Assembly (NCBI RefSeq): GCF_002794255.1
Contig: NZ_PGGW01000061.1
Span: 1-64,000 of the forward strand
Direction: 5' to 3'
From: Streptomyces carminius
Lineage (GTDB): Bacteria > Actinomycetota > Actinomycetes > Streptomycetales > Streptomycetaceae
DNA: 64,000 nucleotides
The notes under the pieces were generated by a model that was given only the letters and a program-made list of their open reading frames with translations, made no database searches and was not told where the DNA came from. Shown in pieces: positions 44,008 through 52,438 of the stretch. Numbering within the stretch: position 1 is the stretch's first letter; every line of letters starts with the position of its first letter. The translations under genes and the position numbers were made by a program.

Positions 44008-45522
44008 TCAGCGGTGGGCGGTGACCCGGCCGGTCAGGACGGTGGCGGCGACGGTCAGGACGGCGGCGGCGGTGCCGCAGACGGCGAGCGGGACGGCGGC
44101 GGGACCCGCCGGGCCGAGGGGGCCGGGCGCTCCCCACCCGAACGCGGCGGTCTCCGCTCCGGCCGCCGCCAGGACGGTCAGGGCCGGAAGCCGGGCGGCC
44201 CCGAACGCCTGGAGCAGCAGCCCGGTCCACAGCACCGCGCCGAGGGCGAGGACGGCGGACACCCGGACGGGGTCCGCCGCCTCCGCCCGGGAGACGCCCG
44301 GCCACAGCGCCCCGGCCACCAGGACGAGCACGGCCAGGACGGCGAGGTAACCGGCCAGGCACCGGACCAGGACCAGACCGGTCCGCCACGGCAGCCCCGC
44401 CGCGGTGGTGCTCGCCGCCAGGGCGGCCAGCGCCCCGCCGCGGCAGCGGTACAGCAGCCACTCGGCCGCGCCCATGCTGAGGGTGAGGGCGACGACCACG
44501 TGCCCGGCCACCGGCGCCCCCGCGCCGTGCCGCAGGACGTCCCCGAGGGCGGCCAGCGTGGTCAGCACCCCGCAGCCCAGCCCGAACAGCCCGTAGGGGA
44601 GCGACGCCGCCCAGCCCCGTACCGAACCGCCCGGGCCGCCGGTGCCCCCGGTGCCGCCCGCGGCCCGGGCGGTCTCCCGTGCCGCCGCCGCCGTCACCGC
44701 GCAGACGGTGCCGGCCAGGACGGCGGCCCGCAGTCCGGGGGGCGGGTCGGTCCACGGCAGCGGTGCCGCGCCCGCGGCCAGCGGTGCCAGGGCGAGCAGC
44801 AGCAGCCGCTCGCGGCCCAGCACCAGCAGCGCCGTGGCCCCGGCCAGATAGACCGCCTGGCCGGCCGCGAAGGCGAGCGCGGCGCCGCCCGCCGGTACCG
44901 CCGCAGCCACCAGCAGCGCAGCGGCGAAGGCCACCAGCGCGCCCAGCGGTCCGCCGCCGCGCAGCACCCGCCCGGCGGCCTCCCGGCCGCCCGCCGCCAG
45001 GGCGGCGTACGCGCGGTGGGCGAGCGCCTGGTTCCAGGCCCAGCCGGTGAGCGCGGAGACGGCCAGCGCCGCCGTGCCCGCCGGGAGTCCGAACCGGTCG
45101 GGCGGGCCGGTGAGGAAGGACGCGCCCAGCGCGTAGCCCAGTCCGGGCAGGGTGAACACCAGGCCCCGCAGCATCGCGGTGCCCGCGTCGGCCCGCCACG
45201 GGTCGGGGCCCGGCGGGGGTTCGGGGTGGGCGCGCGGCACCAGGTCGAACAGTTCGGCCGCGGCCTCGAAGGTGTCGCGCCGCCCGTAGCGGCGCTGGAT
45301 CTGCTCGTTCGTCAGCCCGCCGGCCTCCAGATGGGCCGCGATCTCGTCCGGGTGGACGGCCGCGGCGCACACCTCGGCCAGCTCCCCGGCCAGCGCGTCC
45401 AGCGGGTCGGCGGCCCAGGCGGGCCGGTGCCGCCGGCCGTGTCCGGGCCGGGCGCGGGGCCCCGGAGCCGCGGGGTCCCCGGGCGCCGGCGCGCCGGGGA
45501 CGAGTCTGAGCGTCCCGCTCAT
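44008..45522 (-). CDS. Polytopic membrane protein of the exopolysaccharide operon (PelG-like position)
   Basis: 504 residues. The N-terminal 125 residues are soluble, with a helical LAGELAEVCAAAVHPDEIAAHLEAGG-like segment. The rest is about 12 predicted membrane helices separated by short loops. It is coupled to the PelF-like glycosyltransferase by a 4-bp overlap. In Pel systems PelF works with the 12-helix protein PelG as the membrane synthase/transporter. The position, coupling and helix count fit that role, but I see no diagnostic motif, so homology to PelG is not claimed. Confidence 0.8.
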   Translation of the reverse strand: MSGTLRLVPGAPAPGDPAAPGPRARPGHGRRHRPAWAADPLDALAGELAEVCAAAVHPDEIAAHLEAGGLTNEQIQRRYGRRDTFEAAAELFDLVPRAHPEPPPGPDPWRADAGTAMLRGLVFTLPGLGYALGASFLTGPPDRFGLPAGTAALAVSALTGWAWNQALAHRAYAALAAGGREAAGRVLRGGGPLGALVAFAAALLVAAAVPAGGAALAFAAGQAVYLAGATALLVLGRERLLLLALAPLAAGAAPLPWTDPPPGLRAAVLAGTVCAVTAAAARETARAAGGTGGTGGPGGSVRGWAASLPYGLFGLGCGVLTTLAALGDVLRHGAGAPVAGHVVVALTLSMGAAEWLLYRCRGGALAALAASTTAAGLPWRTGLVLVRCLAGYLAVLAVLVLVAGALWPGVSRAEAADPVRVSAVLALGAVLWTGLLLQAFGAARLPALTVLAAAGAETAAFGWGAPGPLGPAGPAAVPLAVCGTAAAVLTVAATVLTGRVTAHR

Positions 45523-47033
45523 CCGTCTCCCCCCGCCGCCAGCGCCACCGCGGCGGTCCGCCTGCCGCGCCCGTCGTCGCCGTACTCCCCGCCGTGCCCG
45601 GCGAGTTCGTGGTAGATGTCCCGGAAGGCGCTGATGGTCTGCCGGAGCGTGAACTGCTCGATCACCCGCAGCCGGGCGCCCTCCCCCATCCGGGCCCGCT
45701 CCGCCGGGTCGTTCAGCAGCCGCAGCGCGGCCCGCGCCATCGCCGCCGGATCGCGCGGCGGCACCACCAGCCCGGTCTCCCCCACCGCCTCCCGGACCCC
45801 GCCCACATCGGTGGAGACGGTGGCGCGTCCGCAGGACATGGCCTCTATCAGGGTGAACGGGAAGCCCTCGCTGACGCTGGAGAGCATCACCACGTTCCCG
45901 GCGGCGTAGGCGTCGCGGATGTCCTCCACCCGCCCCTCGAAGGTGACGCCCCCGGCCACGCCCAGCTCGGCGGCGAGCTTCTCCAGCCCGGTGCGGTACG
46001 ACTCCGCGCCGCGCGGGGTGCCGCCGAAGATCCGCAGCCGGGCGCCGGGCAGCTCCTCGCGGACCAGGGCGAAGGCACGGACGAGGGTGGCCAGGTCCTT
46101 TATCGGGTCGACACGGCCGGCCCAGCTCAGCGTCGGGGTCTCCGGTTCCGGCCCGGCGAGCGGGAACGCGGCGGGGTCGACGCCGTTGTAGACGGTGCGT
46201 ATCCGCTCCGGCGGGGTACCGCCGTGCTCCTCCCAGCGGCGGTTGTAGCGGTTGCCGGGGGTGACCAGCGCGGCGCTGCGGTAGCCCTCCCCGGCCAGCA
46301 GCCGGAAGAAGCCCAGCAGCAGCGCCTTCACCGGCCACCGGTACGGCTCGGCGCGGCTGCCCAGATAGCGTTCGCGCAGGTAGACGCCGTGCTCGGTGAG
46401 CAGGAACGGCACCTTGTGCCGGTGGTGCGCCACCAGTCCGGGCAGGGTGGCCAGTCCGCCGCTGACGGCGTGGGTGACCCCGTCGGTCGCCGGGGGCACG
46501 GCCAGCGGGCGCAGCGCGTGCTCCAGCAGGTCGACGGCGGTCAGCGCGTCGCGCAGGGTGGGCCGGGCGGCGGCGGTGGGCAGCGCGGGCCGGTTCCACA
46601 GCCGGGCGAGGACCCGTACGGCGTCCTCCGAGCGCAGTGCGGGCGAGAGTTCACCGCGCTCGGCGTACCCGGCCAGGGTGTACAGGCTCGCGGGGAAGAG
46701 CTCCTCCTGTCCGGGGTCGAGCAGAGCGGTCAGGAAGGCCTCCAGCTCGGTGCGGAAACGGCGCAGCCGGCTGCCGCGCGGGGCGCGCCCGGGCGGGGGC
46801 GGGCCCCACATCGGGGCGGTGCGTATCTCGCGGACCTGGGCGGGCGGCTCCCAGACGGGGCTCTCCCGTCCGGTGGCGGTGACGGCGACGACGCGGAAGT
46901 CGACGTCCGGCATGCCGGTCACCAACTGGTCGCACCACACGCTGACGCCGCCGTGGTGGTGGGGATAGGTCCCCTCGGTGAGCAGGGTCACCGAGGGGGT
47001 GTCGGGGCAGGGCTCGGCCAGCGGTCCGTGCAT
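45519..47033 (-). CDS. pelF: PelF-like GT4 glycosyltransferase
   Basis: 504 residues. The N-terminal domain has the PelF (DUF3492) signature VTLLTEGTYPHHHGGVSVWC. The middle LTEHGVYLRERYLG and the C-terminal GT4 donor site (VYNGVDPAAFP, WAGRVDPIKDL, SSVSEGFPFTLIEAMSCGRATVSTDVGG, with the E-x7-E motif) complete it. PelF uses UDP-GalNAc/GlcNAc-type donors to polymerise Pel in the cytosol. Fungal Gt4C of the galactosaminogalactan cluster is related through its GT4 domain. It should be the polymerase of this operon. 55 bases separate it from the deacetylase. Confidence 0.93.
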   Translation of the reverse strand: MHGPLAEPCPDTPSVTLLTEGTYPHHHGGVSVWCDQLVTGMPDVDFRVVAVTATGRESPVWEPPAQVREIRTAPMWGPPPPGRAPRGSRLRRFRTELEAFLTALLDPGQEELFPASLYTLAGYAERGELSPALRSEDAVRVLARLWNRPALPTAAARPTLRDALTAVDLLEHALRPLAVPPATDGVTHAVSGGLATLPGLVAHHRHKVPFLLTEHGVYLRERYLGSRAEPYRWPVKALLLGFFRLLAGEGYRSAALVTPGNRYNRRWEEHGGTPPERIRTVYNGVDPAAFPLAGPEPETPTLSWAGRVDPIKDLATLVRAFALVREELPGARLRIFGGTPRGAESYRTGLEKLAAELGVAGGVTFEGRVEDIRDAYAAGNVVMLSSVSEGFPFTLIEAMSCGRATVSTDVGGVREAVGETGLVVPPRDPAAMARAALRLLNDPAERARMGEGARLRVIEQFTLRQTISAFRDIYHELAGHGGEYGDDGRGRRTAAVALAAGGDG

Positions 47034-47087
47034 GGCGATTCTCTGTCTCCTGTGCGAAGAGCGGGATCGTCCGGGCTGGACCGGGAC

Positions 47088-49361
47088 CTAGTCGGTGGCG
47101 GGGTCCGCGGTGGTGTCCGTGCCGGCGACGGTGTCACCGGGGCCGTACGGCACCGGTTCGGTGACCCCGTCGGGCACCTCGGTGGTCTCCGCGCTCTGGT
47201 CCAGCACTCCGCACACGGCCTCCAGCAGACCGAGGAGGTCCAGGAGACTCAGCAGTTCGGGCAGGCACTGGTAGCCCCCGGTGTCCGGGTTCCCGGGCGG
47301 CTGCGGGGTGCCCGCCAGGTCGAAGACCACCGGCTGCCCCGGCCCGGCGGGCGCGGACCAGCCGGAGCGCAGTCCGGCATAGGGGCCGCCGAAGTTCTGG
47401 CCGGTGCCGTTCACCTGCCGGGTGGTGCCCTGCGGCGCGGTGAGGGGGACGTGCGTCCCGTCGGGGGCGGTGACGGTGACGGTGTCGCCGATCCGGTGGG
47501 CGGTGACGTCCCCGGCGTCCACGGCCGTCTTCCAGGCCGCGCGCCGCCGCATCTCCTCCCCGATGTCCTTCATCGGCAGGTTGACCAGCGGGGTGTCGTC
47601 GGCGAACAGGTCCGCGTAGTCGGCCAGGACCTTCTCCAGGGCCGGGTAGGCGATGCGGTCCTCGGCCAGGTTCGACTGGTGGATGAAGTGCGGACGCGGG
47701 TCGTTGGCCAGGGCGTGGCGCAGGGCGATCCGGGCCTCCAGCGGCACGATGTAGGACTCGTAGCCGGTCTGCACGTCCAGCGGGGCGTCCAGGCAGGTGG
47801 TGTTGGCCGAGGTCTCGCAGATGCCGCTGCCGCCGTCGGCGGCGCGGGTGTAGATCCAGTTGTACTCGTCGACCTGCTCCTCGGCGCGGCCCGCGTTGTA
47901 GAAGATGTTCATCGGGTAGCGGGGCACGGTACGGGCCGGGCCGAGGACGCGCTGTCCGCTCTCCCGGGAGGAGTCGCTGGCCAGCCAGGTCACCCCGGTG
48001 TCGCCCAGCGCGGGGCCGAGGTTGGGATTGTCGGTGGGCTGCTGCGGCAGGGTGACCAGTCCGGAGTGCTCACCGGTGACCAGCTCGGCGGGATCCTCCA
48101 GGGTCAGGTTGTTGGCGCTCGCCCAGTCGAGGTTGTCCTGGACCTGGGCGGCGATGAGGGCCCGGCTCACCCAGACGGTGTCCCCCTGCGCGTCGGTCTG
48201 GCACCGCCAGGGCACCACGGTCACGTCCTGGACGCAGCCCAGGAACGGGTGGTCGTAGGTGTGGTTGATCCAGCGGTAGGCGGCCTGGTCGGCCAGGAGC
48301 CGGTCGGCGAGCGGGTCGGCGTCGCCGTTCTCGGCGCGGTGGGCGACGCTGCCGCCGCCGTTGAAGGCCATGTCCAGGGTGAAGTCGTGCCGGCCGGACC
48401 ACTGGGCGGCGTACTCGGCGTCCGCGGCGGTCATCCGGATGGGGTCGGGCTCCAGCCCCGCGTCCGCGCCGCCGCAGTCCACGTCGCCGGGGGTGCAGTT
48501 CAGCTCGGTGTTCCAGCGGTCGTCGGCGGCGAAGACGTCGTCGACGTGGACGGCGAAGTGGTTGCGGTCGACGCCCAGGTGCACGTCCTGGGTCAGCCAG
48601 GCCACGATGCCGCGGGCCAGCAGCCGGTACTGCCGCTGGTGCTGGTTGTAGACGAAGGTGACGACCAGTTCGCCGCGGCCGTCGTGGACGTACTCGCCGA
48701 CCAGCGAGCCGCGCGCGGAGCTGCCCGGGATGGGCGCGTCCACGTAGGAGGTGAAGGCGGCGTCACCCGGCGGGTCGGCCAGCGGCACGGCCAGGTAGCC
48801 GTAGCTCTCGCCGATCTGCGGGTCGTTGTCCTCGAAGGGCACCCCGCCGTCGAGGTAGCCGAACGGCCCGGCCTTCCCGGCGGCGGTGACCTGGGCGGCC
48901 GTCCCGTCGAGGGTGCCCATGTACCCGGGGTCCTGCGCCCAGTTGAGGCCCACGGCGGGACTGGCGTAGGTGTAGGCGTCCACCTGCCGGATGCCGAACT
49001 CCGTCTCGTACGCGGCGAGGGCGGCCATCTCCGCCGAGCCGGCCCCGAAGGGGTTCTCGTTGGGCAGGACCACGCCCTGGAACTTCGCGCGCGGGCGGCC
49101 GTCCACGGTGTCGGACAGGAAGTCCCCGTCCACGGTGGGCCGTCCGGTGTCGGACAGGTCGACCGCGGTGTACGGGGTGCCCGCGCCCTCCAGTGCGGCG
49201 GTGATCGCGCCGACGGCGGGACCGCCGTCGTCGACGACCAGGACGCGCAGGTCGACACGCGGTGCGGAACCGGGGTCCGCGGCGGCCGGGCCGGCCGGCG
49301 TCAGGGCCACCAGTACGGCCGTGGCCAGGCAGGCCGCGGCCATGCGGAAAACGCGCTTCAT
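47088..49361 (-). CDS. Secreted Agd3-like (CE18) polysaccharide deacetylase
   Basis: 757 residues with a Sec signal peptide (about 1-29). Residues 36-260 resemble the N-terminal domain of Agd3 (LRVLVVDD, FQGVVLPNENPFG, YETEFGIRQVDAYTY). The deacetylase core follows with the Asp pair in VHVDDVF (D274/D275) and the metal histidines H367 and H371 in NHTYDHPFLG. FIHQSN supplies a later His. Fungal Agd3 deacetylates GalNAc in galactosaminogalactan, making the polymer cationic and adhesive. This should act outside the membrane on the operon's polymer. It is the first gene, with GGGGGGAG eleven bases before ATG. Confidence 0.9.
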   Translation of the reverse strand: MKRVFRMAAACLATAVLVALTPAGPAAADPGSAPRVDLRVLVVDDGGPAVGAITAALEGAGTPYTAVDLSDTGRPTVDGDFLSDTVDGRPRAKFQGVVLPNENPFGAGSAEMAALAAYETEFGIRQVDAYTYASPAVGLNWAQDPGYMGTLDGTAAQVTAAGKAGPFGYLDGGVPFEDNDPQIGESYGYLAVPLADPPGDAAFTSYVDAPIPGSSARGSLVGEYVHDGRGELVVTFVYNQHQRQYRLLARGIVAWLTQDVHLGVDRNHFAVHVDDVFAADDRWNTELNCTPGDVDCGGADAGLEPDPIRMTAADAEYAAQWSGRHDFTLDMAFNGGGSVAHRAENGDADPLADRLLADQAAYRWINHTYDHPFLGCVQDVTVVPWRCQTDAQGDTVWVSRALIAAQVQDNLDWASANNLTLEDPAELVTGEHSGLVTLPQQPTDNPNLGPALGDTGVTWLASDSSRESGQRVLGPARTVPRYPMNIFYNAGRAEEQVDEYNWIYTRAADGGSGICETSANTTCLDAPLDVQTGYESYIVPLEARIALRHALANDPRPHFIHQSNLAEDRIAYPALEKVLADYADLFADDTPLVNLPMKDIGEEMRRRAAWKTAVDAGDVTAHRIGDTVTVTAPDGTHVPLTAPQGTTRQVNGTGQNFGGPYAGLRSGWSAPAGPGQPVVFDLAGTPQPPGNPDTGGYQCLPELLSLLDLLGLLEAVCGVLDQSAETTEVPDGVTEPVPYGPGDTVAGTDTTADPATD

Positions 49362-50113
49362 CGTCTGTTTCTCCCCCCGGGACGGCGCTGGTGACGACCG
49401 TGCGGCACCGTCCGGTGTTGCAGCGCGGACGCCCGGCACGGGCAAGGCCGCACTGACTGCTCTCCCCTGGCAGTGGTGGCCGGCACAAGCGGGGCTCCCC
49501 TCCCCGACTGCTGCACTGCGGTCACCGCGGGCACCCGGAGGCGGCCGGCTCCACTGGAATCCACTGGAATCCGCGGCATCCGGCCTGTCGGGCACCCAGC
49601 CCTAATAGTGCGCCGTTACCGGCCGCCGGGAACGTCCCACCGCCGAGAAGCCGGCAGCCGTCCGCCGCACAGTGACCGGAATTCACCGGAGCGTAATCAC
49701 CGGACCGCGCGCCGCCCCGTACGCTGCGAACACCGTCACCTCCCGGCACGCTGCACCGTTTCTGGTCTACTCCATTTGCCCGACTTTGCCGTACCGGCGG
49801 TACAGCACCGGCACTCCGGGGCACATCCGCCCGGAAAACGGCTGGATTGCGATGGAGGCGTTTGCCGCTTAAGTCCCTTTTCAACCCACCTCGAACAGAG
49901 ATCCGGGGGCGTCCCGGGCGGAATCCGGCCGGTCCACCGCTCCCGTCCGGCCTCCACCGGGCCGGGACCGTGCCGGATTTTCCGTCCGTACCGGCCCGCC
50001 CTCCTGGACTCGGTCCCCCGGCTCCTGCCAACCTCTGAGCCGGCGAAGGCGGTTGCGGCGGACCCCGGGGCGGCGGACCCCGGCCGGGCTCCGCGTGCTG
50101 GAGGTGAGGAGCG
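49362..50113. promoter_or_regulatory. Long divergent control region between the exopolysaccharide operon and the XRE operon
   Basis: 752 bases. The features seen are a tandem 10-bp duplication CCACTGGAAT at 49551-49570, a perfect palindrome GTACC-GGC-GGTAC at 49791-49803, and a stretch of clearly lower GC (about 49600-49880) suited to promoters in both directions. Reading frames in it have poor codon bias, so I see no gene. The divergent XRE regulator is the obvious candidate to bind here. Confidence 0.55.
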
Positions 50114-50620
50114 GTGCCCGACCCCGGAACACGGCCGACGACACTGGCCGGCCGGCTGGACAGGCTGTTCGACGAGGTGCGCCCGTACGGCCCGCGCGGC
50201 CCGCGCTACACCAACGAGGAGGTGGCCACGGCGGTCCGGCGGGCGAACCCGGGCATCCGGGTGGGCGGCGCCTATCTCTCCGCCCTGCGCAAGGGCACCA
50301 AGCGGAACCCCTCCACCGAGCTGCTGACCGCCCTGGCCCGCTTCTTCACCGTCCCCGTCTCCACCCTCCTGGACGGCGCGGAGGAGACCGGCCGGGACAC
50401 CGAGGTGGACGACCTGGCCAGGGTCGCGCACCACCGGGGCGTCCGGCGGCTGGCGCTGCGCGCCCTGGAGCTCTCCCCCGAGGGCCTGGCCGCGGCCACG
50501 GAGATCATCGAGCACGTCCTGGAACTGGACGGCCGGCAGGGCGGCGCATGGCCGCGGGAGCGGCGGGAAGAACAGCCGGAGCCGGGGTCGGGGGACGGCG
50601 GAGGGGGACGGAGACCGTGA
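50114..50620 (+). CDS. XRE family regulator (EspR/SCO4441-like)
   Basis: 168 residues. An extended helix-turn-helix (about 10-85) with YTNEEVATAVRRANPGIRVGGAYLSALRKGTKRNPS is the actinobacterial EspR-like version of the XRE fold. A short helical region and an acidic/Gly-rich tail follow. GAGGTGAGGAGCG precedes the GTG start. It is translationally coupled to the metalloprotease gene. It probably controls its own operon and may affect the divergent exopolysaccharide operon. Confidence 0.9.
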   Translation: MPDPGTRPTTLAGRLDRLFDEVRPYGPRGPRYTNEEVATAVRRANPGIRVGGAYLSALRKGTKRNPSTELLTALARFFTVPVSTLLDGAEETGRDTEVDDLARVAHHRGVRRLALRALELSPEGLAAATEIIEHVLELDGRQGGAWPRERREEQPEPGSGDGGGGRRP

Positions 50621-51180
50621 GAGAACGGGAACTGCGGCGGCGCTGCCGGCGGCTGCTCAACGAGCTGGGCATCAGACCGCCCCTGGACGTGGCCGAGCTC
50701 TGCCACCGGGTGGCGCTGCGGCGCGGCAGGCCGCTGCACCTGGTGCCCTACCCCATCCCCGTACCGGGGCCGTTCGGCATGTGGGTGGGCGCCTCCTCGG
50801 CCGACTACATCGTGTACCAGCGGGAGACCAGCCGCGCCCACCAGCGCCACATCGTCCTGCACGAGCTCGGCCACCTCCTGGCCGACCACCGCAGCGACGA
50901 GTACGACGACGGCCTGCTGACCGAACTGCGCCGGGGCACCGAGCCCTGCCCGCCCGGCCGGTACCCCGACCTCGATCTCGATCTCGACCCCGGCGCCGTA
51001 CGGCGCGCGCTGCGGCGCACCGCCTACGACAGCGAGCAGGAGCGCGAGGCCGAGACGGTGGCCACGATCATCCTGGAGTGGGCCTCGGTGCTGGACCACG
51101 TGGTCCCGCGCTCACCGTCCTCCGACGCCGCCGCGGACCGTATCGGCACCTCCCTCGGCGACCGGCTGGGCTGGCTGTGA
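50617..51180 (+). CDS. ImmA/IrrE family metallo-endopeptidase-like protein
   Basis: 187 residues. The zinc-protease motif is LHELGHLLADH (HExxH) near residue 88. The N-terminal RRLLNELGIRPPLDVAELC and the YDSEQEREAETVATIILEWA helix are typical of actinobacterial members found with XRE regulators. In ImmA systems the protease cleaves its partner repressor. Here the likely target is the coupled XRE protein. The GTG start is fixed by the 4-bp overlap with the upstream stop. Confidence 0.9.
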   Translation: MRERELRRRCRRLLNELGIRPPLDVAELCHRVALRRGRPLHLVPYPIPVPGPFGMWVGASSADYIVYQRETSRAHQRHIVLHELGHLLADHRSDEYDDGLLTELRRGTEPCPPGRYPDLDLDLDPGAVRRALRRTAYDSEQEREAETVATIILEWASVLDHVVPRSPSSDAAADRIGTSLGDRLGWL

Positions 51181-52373
51181 ACCTGCTGCTGACGCTGTAC
51201 GGCGCGGGCTCGTGCGCCGCGCTGGCCTGGATGGCCCACCGGCTGGCCAGGGCACCGCGCGACGTGCCGCTGTGGGCGGTCACCGGACTGATCGCCTGCT
51301 GGGCCGCGGCCTACCCCTTCGGGCTGGCGGCCGACCGGAACGAGGTGTTCCTGGGCCTGGCCCCCATGACCTCCCGGCTGGTCCAGCACATCCTGGTGCT
51401 GGCCGCCGTGAACTGCATGGTCTGCTTCTACCTCTTCTCGGCGCTGGAGCCGGCCCGGGCCCGCCGGCGGGCCGCCTGGTACGGGCTGGCGCTGCTGGCC
51501 GCGGTCGCCGTCCTCGCCGTCTCGGCCGCCGCGACGCCCGACGGGGTCCGCACCCGGGACCACACGGTCACCAGTGTGGCGGTGTTCTTCGTGACCGCCG
51601 ACGTCTTCCTCGGGGCCGGCTTCGCGCTGGGCTGGCGGTGGACCCGGCGCCACGCGCGCGGGGCGGAGCCCCGGCTGGCGCGCGGGCTGCGGATCACCTC
51701 CTTCGGCATGGCGGCGATCGTCGTGGCCAACGTCCTGTTCGTCCCCGCCGTGCTGATGCGCTGGGCCGGCGGGGATCGGGCGCACGAGTCACTGGACACG
51801 GCGGGCGCCGCCGAGACCACGCTGGGCTGGTTCGGCGCGGTGTTCTTCCTGCTGCCGGGCATCGTGCTGCTCCTGGCCGGCGTCACCTACCCGGCCGCCG
51901 TGATGCGGCTGACCGCGCTGCGGGTGTGGTGGCGGCACCTGCGGGCGTACCGCGCGCTGGAGCCGCTGTGGACGGCGCTGCACCGGCGGTTCCCCGAGGA
52001 CGCCCTGCACCGGGTGCCCGTGAGCCCCTGGCGGGACGCGCTGAGCCTGCGCGGGGTGCACCGCCGCTACTACCGCCGGGCCATCGAGTGCCGGGACGGC
52101 CTGGTGCGGGTCAGCCCGTACCTCGCCGACCCCGGCCGGGACGGCGGTACGGGCGGCGGCGCGGGGGACGGCTCCGGGACGCCGGAGAGCGCCGACGGGC
52201 CGGAGGAGCTGGCACGGCGGCTGCGCCGGGCGCTGCGGGCGCACGCCGAGGGCCGTCCGGTGGCCACCTCCGCGGTGCCCCTCGTCATCCCGGACAGAGG
52301 CGATCTGGACGCCGACGTCCGGCAGTTGGTGGCGCTCTCCCGGGCCCTGCGGTCGACCGCGGCCGGCCGGTAG
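51177..52373 (+). CDS. MAB_1171c family putative membrane protein
   Basis: 398 residues: about seven membrane helices in the first 250 residues, then a conserved cytosolic domain (LEPLWTALHRRFPEDALHRV, RRYYRRAIECRDGLV) and a Gly/Asp-rich linker to a helical tail. This family is found almost always behind XRE and ImmA-like genes in Streptomyces and mycobacteria and is called a putative transporter, without experimental proof. It is coupled to the protease gene by a 4-bp overlap. Confidence 0.9.
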   Translation: MNLLLTLYGAGSCAALAWMAHRLARAPRDVPLWAVTGLIACWAAAYPFGLAADRNEVFLGLAPMTSRLVQHILVLAAVNCMVCFYLFSALEPARARRRAAWYGLALLAAVAVLAVSAAATPDGVRTRDHTVTSVAVFFVTADVFLGAGFALGWRWTRRHARGAEPRLARGLRITSFGMAAIVVANVLFVPAVLMRWAGGDRAHESLDTAGAAETTLGWFGAVFFLLPGIVLLLAGVTYPAAVMRLTALRVWWRHLRAYRALEPLWTALHRRFPEDALHRVPVSPWRDALSLRGVHRRYYRRAIECRDGLVRVSPYLADPGRDGGTGGGAGDGSGTPESADGPEELARRLRRALRAHAEGRPVATSAVPLVIPDRGDLDADVRQLVALSRALRSTAAGR

Positions 52374-52396
52374 GGCACCCGCCGGCCCGGCGGCGG

Positions 52397-52438
52397 CCCG
52401 GTCACGCCGACCCGGTCACGGCATCCCGGTCACGGCAT
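52397..52438. repeat. Three tandem 14-bp repeats spanning a stop codon
   Basis: The unit CCCGGTCACGGCAT (the first copy differs at the end) is repeated between the two convergent genes and runs over the stop codon of the solute-binding lipoprotein at 52430. Since 14 is not a multiple of three, a change in copy number there would alter the C-terminus. Confidence 0.9.

Noticed and set aside
49672..49872. 66-residue frame in the long divergent spacer
   Set aside because: Poor codon bias, no ribosome site and no recognisable motif.
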